A stretch of 64,000 nucleotides of DNA, taken from Brachypodius melanocephalos (Eukaryota; Chordata; Aves; Passeriformes; Pycnonotidae). Both the position numbers and the translations under genes were made by a program. The notes beneath the pieces are model-generated. The model was not told where the DNA came from. It searched no databases and worked only from the letters and a program-made list of their open reading frames with translations. Positions 10,641 to 23,842 of the stretch are shown here, in pieces; the first letter of the stretch is position 1; every line of letters begins with the position of its first letter. Location: assembly GCA_013398615.1 (NCBI GenBank), contig VZSR01001854.1, positions 11,638,805 to 11,702,804 of the forward strand, written 5' to 3'.

Positions 10641-13600
10641 ACTGGGATGGTGAAGCCACTGATGATTCTCTGCCTGTCTAAAAGGACAGTAGGGAAAATG
10701 AGGAACTGAAGATTTTGAACAGACAGTGGGAAGGCCAGGAGGCATGGCAGGCACATGAAGGCTGGTTTTAAAAGTTTAAGAGTGCCTTTTCCTCAGTCTC
10801 CCTTTGAAGAGTGAGGCCCTCCACATTCAGAGTGGACAAGCTGCCCCAGTGGCAAGGCACTTGCTGAAACTACTGCTTTACTTAAAACTGGGCAGTTTGT
10901 ACTGATTAAGCAAGAATTTCAAAAGGAAGCCATTTTGGAGTTTTTAAGTTTGCAAAATTACCTGACTTAGCACATGAAAAGCATTTCCACGTATATTGGG
11001 GCTCTTCCAACCCCACACCCGTGGCAGGCTTTCTCACTAGGTGCTGCTGCTGCAGGAGCAGTGCATTTGTTCTCCTTGCTCTACAGAGGAGGTCATCTGC
11101 ATTCTCAGCTCCTTCTTGGCTACAACACTGCTCTGCCCAGCTTCAGCACCTGGTACTTGCTCAGTGCAGCTCTGGCTGGTTTGCTCTGCAGCATAAACCT
11201 CCTGGCCCCATCCCCAACTGTGTACACTTATATAGCAGTAAGGCAGTCAGTGGTGCTGCACTTCTTCACAGCAGATGAAGATCTTGCTGTATCACTCTTA
11301 AATCTGGCAGAAAATTCATTATGACATACTGTATCAATTCTGAGTGCAGCTTGAAATCTTCCACGATGTTGTTTGTTTTCTTAAAGCATACAACTGGTGC
11401 TGTCAGACTCCACTCAAGCCATACCATGCTGGTATCAGCACAGATTTCTTTCCCAGGGCTAAGGCACAGTTGCTGCCATTGCAGAGAAGTCTCAAAGCAG
11501 CAGGTTCAGTGCAAATCCTCAGTTCTCACACTGAGCACCAGATTGGCATGCAGCTCTTGGCTTTCCTGCATCTGAAACAGTGAATCCTAGCTTCCAAAAG
11601 CAACATTTTTACTGAGATCTAATGAACTAAGAAGGCAGATCCAGGTGATTTATCCATTGACTGACTATAAAGAGATTCTCATCTCAGAAACACATAAAAA
11701 CTAAAAATGTTTCAAAATATTATTGGGGAAAATGCTGCTATTGTAACTTTTTTTTACATAATTTCATTGGTCCTGTGGAAAATTTCCAACGACTTATATG
11801 CTATGCTTCAGGGTTGACAAAGGCAACAATCTAACTAAATGTAATTTTTTTTTATCTTGGAAGGAAACAGATGATGCCAATTCTCAGCAGAGAATGCCCA
11901 AGCCACTCACCTACAGAAGTACCTGTAACCTTGACAACCTCAGAAGTGCATCTCTGAAACTGCTCCTCCTCTCCTTCCACAAAACCACAGCTGTATGTCA
12001 TAGAGCTGTTCCTGTTTCCTCTTCCTCCTGCCCTTATTTTTGTATGGGCACAGGTTCCAATCAGTTAAAAAAAATGACGTACAGCAATTTGGTTAGTCAC
12101 GATTTAATCAACTGTTTTCATCATGTGTTAAACTGAATCATGGACAAAGAAATCTCTTCAACTGCAAGTTAACGTGCTTGCCTGGAGAATAAGTCACAGT
12201 GGATTTTTGCCAATTAAAACTACAGTGACAACCTCTGTAACACAACACTTTGGTGTCAGACTGCTTTGGACTGTGGTTTGTACTAAACTTCCTCACAGCT
12301 GCCTCTCTAACAGCTCCTTGCAGCAGTCCAACAGGCCACTTCCAAGGCACCTGACGGCAGTCCCATCTACCCTGACAGTTTTGTGGCATTCATCACTGAC
12401 ATCATTCATTCTGGCATCATTCATGTAGTATTAGAGCACTTTGTAAATTACATAACCTCAACGTTTAGCTTGCCCCCTTGGTTTCTTTTATTTTCATTTT
12501 TCATGGAGACAGTTCCAATGGTTACAACATGGAAAGAAGTCCTACAGTGCCCTGGAAATGTTGAGAACCACGACAATATACAAGAAGGAGCTGTGATGGG
12601 TGAGATCAGAGGTGCACCTGCACCAGCAGCAGCCAGAAGGAGATGCATGGGGAAGTATACAGGGACACAGCAAGCACACATAGCCAGCTTCCAGCACTGT
12701 CTGAATCAGAGATTGGGTAAATGGCTCCTCCTTGCTGAGTTAGTGGACTTAATGGATGGAGTTAAAAGGTTACTTCATGATTAACCTCTCCAACATCCTG
12801 CTGAACTCACATAAACAGAATTTGGTTGCAAGGGGGTCCATAGCTGTTGTGCACAGGGTAGAACAGTTTTCTTTTGTTGTCCACCCACTACCTAAACGTG
12901 GTATTTCAGAATCCTCATAGTGGAAGAAGTGGTAACAACCATCTCCATCTCTGTCATTCTGTTGATAATCATACTGACCTGTATCATGCTTCCCTTCTGC
13001 CCCATTGCCTCACCTGCAGGTTGAGGAGGCCAGTTCTGCACCCTCATTGTCCCTGCTGACCTCCCCAGGCCTCCTTCAGTTCTGCTACCTCGTTTTGGAG
13101 CTGTGAGCATCAGACCTGTGTACCACACACAAACTGTAGAAACACCATGGACCTGTAGAGTAGCACAGTGACATTCCCTGTTTTGTTTCCTATTTTCCCC
13201 TTACCTTCTTGACATTTGCCTTTCTGTTGTGACCACTGATGAAAATGTTGAGCTGATGCTTTCATCGCACTTACGAATTTTACATCAGATAGAAATCTTA
13301 CAGGAACAAATGTATCATTGCACTCCAGTAAAATCTGCCACTGTCTGTGCTACACAGAAGTTTCACTGTCCAGAAATGCCACTTGACAGTCTTCCATGTA
13401 CAGCAAGAGTGTTCTTGTTGCTCTGTAATTTCAGGAACATGCTGGAGAAAGCAAAGCCTTCACTCCCATCTCTCAGATCTTTCTTCTTTCTGAGGTTTCG
13501 AGACTTTCTCCATTGCAGATGCCAGAGAGACTAATGAAACACTGAGCTGGAAAATGTAGCCAACCACCTGCCTGCATTTCAAGCTGTCTACTGCTGCAGA

Positions 13601-15748
13601 TGACCTGCCACGCCACAATACAAAGCCAAGGATGTTCTGGAAGTTACGCTGGGGAGCTAGGACAGCTGGGGACCAAACCACAGACAGATGCTGGCTGTGC
13701 CTGCTTCCCAGTGCACAGGGACACAAAGTCCCTTCTCAGCTGCTTAGGTATTTTAGATGGGTTCGTGCTCATGTGGCATGGTGAGACATTAAAATAAGGC
13801 TGCTGTGCCACGTAGCACCACACCAGAAAGATTCCTGAGACATGGGCATTATCTCCCTCATCCCTCTCAAATCTAATCACTTTCTCCAGAGATGGTATCC
13901 GTACCTACTTTGTGTCCTTCCAATCTCTAATCTCTTCTAAGGGGTCTGTATCTCCCTGACTTGATTGTGTTTCCCTCTCACGTGGATGTGTGTGTATATA
14001 TACTCAATACATCTATCTCCTGTGAAATGTCAGCTCAGAAGATAAAGCATGAACAGCAGCTGACAAAAGGAGTCTGTGACCAGGATTACAGTAGAGTCTC
14101 ATTCTCTCACAAAAATAAGTTCATCACCCCTGCTACTGTCATGATTCTGACTTCTCCCAATCCATCCAAATCTTTTACTTGCCTCAGTACCTCTGGACAC
14201 AACTGAACCAAGTCCAAAAGAGAGTTTTCAATTACAGAAGAAGGATTCAGGTAAACCCAATCTTAAAAGCAATTTGAGATGCTGAAAAATCATGTACTAT
14301 TTCCATAGTTTATCAATGCTTTAAGATAGCCAGAGAACCATGGCAGATATCCTAACAGACTTCCTGTAAATGTGTGTATATACAGGTATGACAAAAGTAT
14401 ATCCATTTTATCATATTTCCTAGCTGCTATGGGAAGTAACAAAAAAGCAGTGGGTGCAATATGCAACCTTCCATGAAAGTATCTTTTTTTTTTTTTTTTT
14501 TTTTTTTTCCATGTTAGACAAAGCTTTGGTGGTTTTAAGAATAATAAAACCCCCTCCTTCTGTTAGGGCCATATTTTGTTAGGTGCATAGGAAAATGACA
14601 GATTGGAAGAAACAATTAAAATAACATTTTGCCAACTAATTTAGAAGAATGTGTATAGCAGTGAACAGATGAGTGGACAGATAGAGCCCAAGGAAGCTCT
14701 TCTGTAACTAAAGAGGGTGATCATGTCATCAGTGGCATTGCTGTGACAAAGTGGGTATCAAAGCTCTGGCACTTGCTGTAGCCTATGTGTGCATGTGTGT
14801 GTGTATGTGCTTTAATCCAGAACATAAACCAGCTACAATCTACTTAAGAGCTGGGTTTTAATGTTCTGCTGATGAGACTTGCAAGCCCTGTTAATGACCA
14901 TGTTCTGTTGTTTTACTTTTTCATTTATCATGTGTGACAGCGCTATTGATGAACGTTTTATTCTGGCTCCAGTTCTAGAAATTACAGTAGTGTCCAGAAA
15001 GGCCCACAGAACACGAAACAATACCACCACAGCCACTGGACTGATCCTTTTCACCACTGCTTCTTCCCAGCTCTGCTTCTCCATCACCTTGCACTTGGTG
15101 GTGACGTTAGCATCCCTGGAATGCCAATGCCAAATACCACCAAAACCACTGACAATGCCCATAGTGCCACTACCAAAAAGGGCTGCACAGTTTTGCACAG
15201 ACAGAAACAGCTTGCAAGAAGAGAACAAACAGTCTGCAACCTGCCACTGCTGCTTCTCCTTAGATTCTCAGGTGTATCCAGTAAGCAGCATTTCAGATAT
15301 TTGCTTTTTATGTACTGAATACAAAGAAGCAAAGGAGCATCGAACACAACACAATCCAATACCACATGAGCCAAATAGAAAGCCTTGAAGCATAAAAGGG
15401 TCCAATTAAACATGAGGCTTGACTGCCATAAAAATAAACTGCATCAAACAACTTCCTTTATCAGAGAAAATACAGAAAGACTCAAATAGGCTACTTTAAA
15501 TGATTTTCAAAGGTCCTATAACTCGTAAAAGGACATTGTATTCCACCCAGGAACAGCATCAATTAGACATGAGCTGAACATTGTGGGTATCTCACAGAAA
15601 ATTACATAAACACTTAGAAGCCAGCAAGCTGTGCATCGATTTTAGGCTCAGATTTCTCGCAGGTCTGTCACAGCCCAGATGATCAGGAAATTAAAGACAT
15701 TGGGCTTGAATGTACAGAGAAAAATCATGTCAGATGCCTGAGATAACA
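10641..15748. other. Intronic, no gene recognised
   Basis: Apart from the T25 run there is no repeat I can name. The longest open frame is 169 codons at 14879-15388 on the plus strand. It overlaps minus-strand frames of 131 and 109 codons, the second rich in hydrophobic residues. I do not recognise any of them. Confidence 0.5.
14484..14508. repeat. T25 homopolymer
   Basis: An uninterrupted run of 25 T. No retroposed gene is recognisable next to it. Confidence 0.95.
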
Positions 15749-16425
15749 AAGAATCACAGAAATGTTTATATTGGAAAAGATCTCTAAGATCATTGAGTCC
15801 ATATATTCACCAAGCACTGCCAGGTCTACCACTAAACCATGTCTCCAAGTGCCACATCCACATGCATACTGAATGCTTTCAGGCATGGTGACTCCTTTGT
15901 TTCCCTGAGCAGTCTGCTCCAATGCCTGACCACCCTTTCTATAAAGATTTTTTTAATACTCTGTCTAAATCTCCCCTGACACATCTTGAGGCCACTTCCA
16001 TTCGTCCTGTCACTTGTTACTTGGGAGAAGTGACCTGCACCTTCTGCAGGTACAACCTTCTTCCAGGTAGTTTCAGAGAGCAGTAAGGTCTCCTCTTAGT
16101 CTCCTTTTTCTCAGGCTAAACAAGCCCAGCTCCCTCAGCCAGTCTTCACAGGACTTGCACTCCCTATATCAGGTCCATTGCCCTTCTCTGGACATGCTCC
16201 TGCACATCAATGTCCTCGTAGTGAGGGACCCAGAACTGGACACAGGATTCAAGGCGTGGCCCCAATGCTGAGCCCTGGGAACATCAGTAGTGACCAGCTG
16301 CCAGCTGGATGTAACTCCATTCACCACCACCCCTGGGTCTGGTCATCCAGCTGTGTTTTCACCAAGTGAACAGTGACCCAGTCCAAGCCATGAGCAGCCA
16401 ATTTCTCTAGGAGAATGCTATGGCA
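15749..16425 (-). mobile_element. CR1 LINE fragment, longest in the window
   Basis: About 675 bases match the reverse complement of CR1. Landmarks are GAATCACAGA at the start, CATGGTGACTCC, TGCTCCAATGCCTGACCACC, TCTCAGGCTAAACAAGCCCAGCTCCCTCAGCCAG, CCCTTCTCTGGACATGCTCC, GACCCAGAACTGGACACAG and a diverged end. It covers the 3' UTR and the end of the reverse-transcriptase ORF. The ORF part is broken by stops, so the copy is dead. Confidence 0.9.
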
Positions 16426-19400
16426 GAAACAGGAACTCTGGGGGCTGGTGCTCCTTACGCTGCTTACCACAGTCCCTGCCTGCAGAAAGCTGCACTCCCC
16501 TTAGCTTTCCTCTGCTTCCCTCTCTCTGCTTCCCCCTGCACTCTCCAGACTGGAGTGTGAACCAGCCTGGGCTAAAGCCAGCCTGCAAGAGAGGAGAGTG
16601 GTTTGCTCTGGGACGTGAGCTGCGCTGCAGCGTTCTGCAGAGATGCTTGCAATGGAGTGGAGCCCAGGGAGCGGGTGGGAGTAGCACTGGCTACTCGGAA
16701 ATTACTTCTGAAGCCCAGAGAGGGCAGTCATGTCTAAGAAAACAAACTGAACCATTGCTAATTTTTCCCTGTTACAGAAACTGCAGAAGCATTGCCAGGC
16801 ACTGCAGGGACTGGCAACAGTGATGGGGCAGTCTGTGGGCTGCAGAGGGGTAAAATGCCTGCCTGCCTCAGCACTAGTGGCAAGGGAGCTTAAAAACCCT
16901 GCTGTTGAGGTTAACGGGGTTAATCCTTCCTTTTCGGAAGCTATTTATTCATCCTGGTGACCCTGCTGGGCTTGGCAGGATAACTCAGACGTGGTGAAAG
17001 ACCTGCCCAGCACTAAGACATCTCTTTGCACTGGGAAACATCAGCTTACTCTTCAGATTAAGCAAGCCATGTGAAATGTCTTTGTTGAAAGATCCTCAGC
17101 AAGTCACCCTAAGAGCTGTTATGCAAGTTTAAAAAGATTCTGCTCTTCCAAAAGCACATGATACAGGCCTCAGAGATTTCTGCAAACACAGTAACTAAAA
17201 GAACACATTAATTAGCCAAAACACTGCAGCACTGGTGGGCTGGAGTGTCTATCAGTTAGGTTAAGTCGCTGAGAAGTGGTCAGTAACTTAGGAGAAATGC
17301 ACATGCAGTCAGGATTTTATATGTCCTGAAAAACAGGCTAAATGCAGGGTACTAATGAAGGATAAGATTTACAGAATTATTTGGGGAAAATCCCTAAAGA
17401 TTTCAACTAAATTAAAAGCTGAAGTGGTACCAAAACACAGTATTATTCTGCTTTAGCAATGGAGCAGAATCTAAACCAGTATATTTTTCCAGTCACTGTA
17501 AATCACTGGGTTTTGAAAATACAATACGTGAGGATGGCTAGTGGCTACCTACTACTACAAGGAACTATTCAATCAAGCCAATAAAACATCATCAGTCAAG
17601 CATCAGCCATTCTTCACCACATTTTAGAATACACACACTGAATACAGTTAAACCAGAGGTTATCTTTCTTACTGAGAATGACTTATACCAAAATCTAAAC
17701 GTAGTATCATTCAAGTCCTGATAGACTGTCACAGCAGACAGTGACAACTCTCCCAATGACACAGCATCCTTGCTATTTCAGGTACTTTATAAAGGCTTGG
17801 TCTGCCTTTTTGTTTTGTGTCATCATTACTGATCCTTTGGATGTTTTTTTGTTTTGTTTTAGTTATGCTCTTAGAGGCTTGCATACACAGATTTCTAGCC
17901 ACTCTTCAATGGAGTTGAGATGTCCCTACCATGCCTATCTCTATGTCATCTGCTGCTGAAGTGATACACACCAACAAGAAAAAGGTGTCATCATTGAAGG
18001 AGCTGCAGTTTGGAATCTCAGACACCTGTGTAACCCTCTCATACAGACAAGCTGTGAGCAAAGCTGACAGCTGCAGAAAGAGGAAACAGAGGTTAAGACT
18101 CTTAAAGGGAATAAAGTTTGTGCAGTAACAGAAATAAGTGGTCTGTCACATCTGAACTTCTCAGCTTTGGACTTGAAGACTTCAGCCCTATGGCATTTTC
18201 TTGATTGTACCCGTGATTTTGTGCTTATTTTATCAATTTCCTTTGTAAGTACCTAGCCAAGACCAATACCAGCACAACTCTTATTTAAAACATTTAAAAA
18301 ACCCCAAATAGTTCCACAAAGAATATTCTTCAAGATATACTGAAGACTGACCACCTTCTTTCCCTCTTCTACCTTTCTTATTTAGAATGTTTCCAATAAT
18401 CTTCCTCCTAAAAACAGAAAAATAGTACCCCTTCTTACAGGAATAGAAATGTCGGGGATCTGTGCCAAAGAATGAATTACAACTGTCAGCATGCATCCTT
18501 TTAAAATTCAATGAATTCCAACAATGGCCTTTGCTCTGCATGGTTAGCTTCACTGACTGAAATAAAAAGCTGTCCTTGTGAAAACAGGTGTAATGCACGG
18601 GAACCAGAACAGGAAAACCAAGAACCTGTTTAGTCACCAGTCTTAACATATTGCTTTTATAGGTGTGAAAATTTATAAAATACACAGTTGTAATTGCTAA
18701 TTGTTTTAATGTCATATTATTACTGTGTGAATATACCTGTAAAAAACTGAGTTGTTAAGTTTTCACAAGGAAAAAATTCCTTAGCAGCTAGCTTTAAGAT
18801 GCACCTAAGTTACTCCACAACTGAGAAAAATCACAGTATTTTTATGAGCAAAAAAGAGGTTATGCTTCGCCCTTCATGCTACTCAATCAATAATTCCAGC
18901 TTTTTATCCCCTTTAATGATTTTCCCCTGGTGGTCATGAAACACAGCCCTGACACAGCTTGCTTTGGAAAGACTGCATTTTGTACCCGTGGAGGAAGCTG
19001 AATTTAAAATCACAAGAAAACGTCTCTGCGAGAGCACGCTCCTCCTGCCACCAGTACCCCAAGCAGGGTTCCCTGAGCAGCCCTACTCCCATGGCTGGCC
19101 AGGATGCAGTCTGGGAACAGTTTGGCATCAATCCCTGTTCCAGCACACTGCTTCTGGACACAGTTGTGGGGATAAGCACCCAGCTTTGCCTCCTGAAAAT
19201 GAGGGATCTGGTCCAAGCCAGCCACCTACGGACTCCGTATACGGAGGGAAAGGAAGAAGCACCCCTGTGGACAAGTCCTTGCACATCCCGCAGACAGGTG
19301 CTGGCACAGCTGCCCACTAGTCTGGTCTGCAGGTTGAGCCCTTCACACAGGCATCCTCCCCACATTTCAACCCCATTTCTCACGTGGGCTCCTCATATCA

Positions 19401-22400
19401 CTCTCTTACCTCATGGAGGTCTTGCACAGAATACTGAGTCAATTGCTAAAAGAACACCATTTGAATGAAAGAAGTACTCAGGATAGGAAGGGGTGCATCA
19501 AATATTAGTTTTTCTGTTGATGAGAAACTGTCAACAAGTCAGAGCTGAAAATTTGAGACACCTTTCCTGAGGAGACCTCACACACTCCACTTAGAACCAT
19601 GTTAAAGCCAGCTTTTAAGAAATACAACCAGGTATTACGTAAATCTAAATACATTAAGTTGCAACATGAAAATCCATCACTACCTGAAGTTAATTTCCTC
19701 TTATTTCCATTTGCATCACCCTCACATAACTCATGAATCAAAAACTAGCTAACAGGGATGTTTTGGAGTAGGAAGAGTGGGAAACCAGGAGATGGAAGGG
19801 TAATTCATTGCAAAAGCAAAATATTAGGAAGCCACTGGTGTTGGAAGAAACCAAATTAGTGTGATTTCAAGCAGAAAGGAAAAAGGAAGAAAGCAGGCAG
19901 GGTGACTGGCAAGATTATTTTAAGGAATCACCTTTTTTGTTGAGATGGAAAGACAGATGGTTTGAAGTGAGAGACATGAATCATGAAAGATATGAGAACC
20001 AGCTTTGTTAAATGTAAGGATTGCCTCTGTGAGCTAGACAAATCCTTTCATCCAAGAGAAGTGCAGCAGCACAGAGATTGCATCTCACTCACAGGGGCAC
20101 AAAAGGACACACACTACCCAAAAAACCACATAACATCACTCAGCTTCTTCACTTTCAGAGTCTTAAACAGCATATATTTTCCCACATGCTGCGAAGTCAA
20201 GAGCAGCATCTTTTAGTGCAGCGCTCTCCTCCCATGACGTTGTTAGTGCAGGCTCGTTCTTTCCATTACACGGGTGTGAGAAATTGAGCAGAGCCCAGCA
20301 GAGAGCACAACCCCCTTGGAGCTGACAGATCTTTGGCTTCCTGGACATCTGCCAGCTGGGCCAGGGGCTAGTGACAGATACAGAGTGAGGATGATAAGCT
20401 CAATGTTCCCTTCAACATTCCCACGGCAGCATGTTAAGGGCTATCAGTGGATCCAGTCTGCATACGCAGCCCCCAACACTAACATCACAGGGTGGGCTGT
20501 TTTGGCCAGGAAGATTCAATAGTTTATCCCAGTCACACAGCAGGATACAGACACCTTCAAGAACACAAGGGCTCGTGTAGAGTCCTCTGGTTTTAGCCAA
20601 TGCAAACTCACAATCTAAGAAGCCAAAATTGATGTAATGGAGATTTCAAAGATGTCTGCTCTTTTAAGGAGAGACAAGTTATTCCCAGCCAGGGGCTGAG
20701 CTATTTAAATGCCCAACCATTAAGTCATGGCACTAAGCCCAAGAGGAGGCAAGCACTATCAGTATTACTGGAGTTCCTGTTCACAGAAGTAGCCATCAAG
20801 CTCCTGCAAAGATGCTCAGGGAAAAGTAAGAAATTGGATTGGGCCTTTCATCAAATTAATAGCCCAGAAAACACTGAAAAAAATCAAACTGGATTCCAGA
20901 AATGGCCCCCAAGATGGCCAAATTGGAACTGGGAAGCTAGGCTGCTTCCTAGAACTTTCTTTTCCTTTTTTTCCCCTAACATGTAAGACCTCTGGAGCAG
21001 TTACTGAGGCATGAAAACCAGTCTTTGTATTTACAGTAATAGAATTATTGTAAACCTATTCTTAAATATTTCCACATATTATATGCCTCTTCTTGTAAAA
21101 TTATCTCCAAAGGCAATTATTATGGAAATAAAAGTTCTGGAGGAAAACAGCTGGTGCTTTTATGTTTATCTGAAAGCTATGTTTGTTTTTTCCTAGGCAA
21201 AACCAAAGCATTATGAAACTGTAAATGATTCCCAAGACATTTTGAACTGATTTTTCTGAAACTCAGATTAGTGCATTAGAAAAAGAGTAATAAAATAATA
21301 CAAAAGTGGTAAAACTAAAACTTAAATTTTATTTTTCTAATTAATTTATTACTCCAGAATATCCTACAACCAGCAATTAAACACTTGGTGTACGATTACA
21401 GTGATAGCTACTCAATCTGTCTTGGGGGTATTCTTCTACTCCCTGGTGATAAAAATGATCACTGCACACCTGCTGCATACACAGCATCTGGGTAAAGAAG
21501 ACTTGAGAAGTTTGTGTCGAGTAGAAGTTATCATTTCCAAGAACCTCCCTAGAAGACAAAACTAAATTAAAAGGAGAAGCTCTTAGTTACAGAGTAGATG
21601 GGAGTGTTGTAGAACATGTGAGATGCAGAAGATGTGGAAAGGAGATGTTTCCTGCAGAAGAACTGATGTCCTAGCAAAGGGGGGATATCAGCCCAATGAG
21701 AAGAAACCAGCAGATCTTCTATTTCGCTCCCTTTTGCAAGGTGAGGCTCAATCCTGTCTTGCTCTAGGGTTTAATTTGCAATTACTCCCTTTGCACTTGA
21801 CACTATAACCATTAATAGCACGATATGTACTTGTAAAGTCTACAACCATTGCTGCATTAGTAATTTATTTTCTGATTCTTTATTCCAAGTCTATATGTAA
21901 TTTATGCATGTGCAATTGAAATCTCTGTACTAACATGCATAAAAAATGAATTCTGTAAGGAATCTTTGTGGAACAATAGATGTGGATGGGTTTTCAAGAG
22001 AGGAGCGAAAATTGGTCAGAACAGAAGGAAAATCACAAAAAATCTCCAAACCAAAACCAAAACTTCACAACAATTTTTAAGGGAAATCTTGACCACAACA
22101 TGGTGAATAAGATAAACAAATAATAATCAAGCATGTATATAAATAATAAAGCATGTAAATGCTTTAAAATAGACTAAAACACTTGGGAATGGAAACTTTT
22201 ATACAGAATATGTATCATTCCAGGCAAATTACACCAAGGAATAAAATATATCAAGGAGTCTCTTTCCTCAAGCATGATTGTCGGCTGATTTCTACTGTAT
22301 TAGGAACACTGCTCAAGGTAAAACCATCTAGTAGCAGGGCAAAATAATATAGTTGCAAACATGAGATTCCATGAGGGAATCATATGCAAACATCTCTTTC

Positions 22401-23742
22401 AAACATCTCTTCAAAATGCCAGCAATTAAACACATTTCCATCTTTGGCTAGTGACAGAAACACCAGAACTGTCAAAGGATACTGAAACTAAGTCAAAATA
22501 ACCTAATCATGGTTAAATAATTGGACTGATAAATTTAGATTTCAGATTTTAAGCCTTCTTGGCACATTATGTCATTTTTTTCCTCGGGGCACAAAGTCTT
22601 ATCAAATAAAACATCTCTATACCTGTAATTATGAGACTGATATTTCAGCTAATTACAGAATATTTATTCTTACAGAATAAAACAATGCTGTCAAGTAATG
22701 ATGACTTGAAGTAATGATGACAGATGCTGACATGCCAGAAAGAGGAAAACTCTTAAAATAGGATGCAATGGCAGCTGTAATGGAAGACAGGAAGAAAAAC
22801 TTATCTTTTTGGCATTTCCCCTCCTTAACTTTCACTTCTTTTCAAAGTGGAATTCCTAAACTCTGCACTCAGTCACTTATTTTTTCCCCAATAACTAATC
22901 TGTTGTGGGTTTTCCCTGCAGATGACATTGCTTTTAAAAGATCATTTCTAACACAGGATTCTGGTTAAAAGACAGATTCCACTTCCAGGCTGTTAAAAAG
23001 TGAGAAAAAATGTCTAAAGGAGAAGGCCAGCCTGCCTGGCTGTATCTGACCACATCTGACTCCCCCCATTACAACAGAACGGCTATGGCTTAGTTTCTTA
23101 TTCATTTGTTTTGTGTTTAGAGAAAGATTTTAGGAAAAGCTTCAATGCTCACCACATTTATTTCACCCCCTTAAGATACAGTCCTGTCCTGTGTTCAGTT
23201 TCCATATGTGAGCTGTGGGAAAGGATTGTAGGAAGACTGTATAGGGCATTTAAGCATATAGACTTAGGAGAAGAGAGCACCTTGGCCATACTGCAGAAGA
23301 GAGTAATAGGGATGACAGAAAAATAAAAAGTAATGAAATTAAAGAATCTGCAAGGTTCCAATGCAGAAATATGCAAGTCTGCATGTTAAGGAAACCAGGC
23401 CCAAGGCACTGAAGAGATTTCAAAAGAGGTCATGCAATATAAATAAAACTTAAAAGCACTTTCTCTTCCTCCAGCTATCATGGCATGAGCACATCACATC
23501 TAAAGAAGTTTTCTCAAATGTAACCCACTGCCAAGTCTTTATGTGCTGCAGCCCCCAGCATCACCCTTAGTACACTACTTTTCATACTACCTAAGTGCCT
23601 CACCTGCCATGTATACACAAGTACAATCTGTAAGCAATTTCCCTACCTTTCAGTAAAGTTTAAAGTTGATAAAATTACAGTAACCAAAGATCTCCAAGTT
23701 CTCATTCTATTTATCTTTCTGTCTTCACCTCTAGTCATTCCA
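16426..23742. other. Intronic, no gene recognised
   Basis: AT-rich DNA up to the assembly gap. Open frames at 18281-18715 (minus) and 18934-19468 (both strands) have no recognisable domain. No named repeat is clear. Confidence 0.5.
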
Positions 23743-23842
23743 NNNNNNNNNNNNNNNNNNNNNNNNNNNNNNNNNNNNNNNNNNNNNNNNNNNNNNNNNN
23801 NNNNNNNNNNNNNNNNNNNNNNNNNNNNNNNNNNNNNNNNNN
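23743..23842. other. Assembly gap of exactly 100 N
   Basis: The run is exactly 100 N, a common placeholder for a gap of unknown size. The true size of the VWC2 intron is therefore unknown. Confidence 0.99.

Noticed and set aside
12383..12784. 133-codon plus-strand frame
   Set aside because: No domain, no splice context and no neighbouring exon were found; its length is within chance for this much DNA.
14833..15413. Overlapping minus-strand frames with hydrophobic stretches and an NVTTKC sequon, possibly a membrane-protein pseudogene
   Set aside because: The frames overlap on both strands, I recognise no family, and no splice or frameshift model gave a convincing protein.
16178..16369. 63-codon frame
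   Set aside because: It lies inside the CR1 fragment, antisense to the LINE.
18934..19468. Frames of 118-169 codons on both strands
   Set aside because: They overlap each other on opposite strands, have low-information composition and no recognisable motif.
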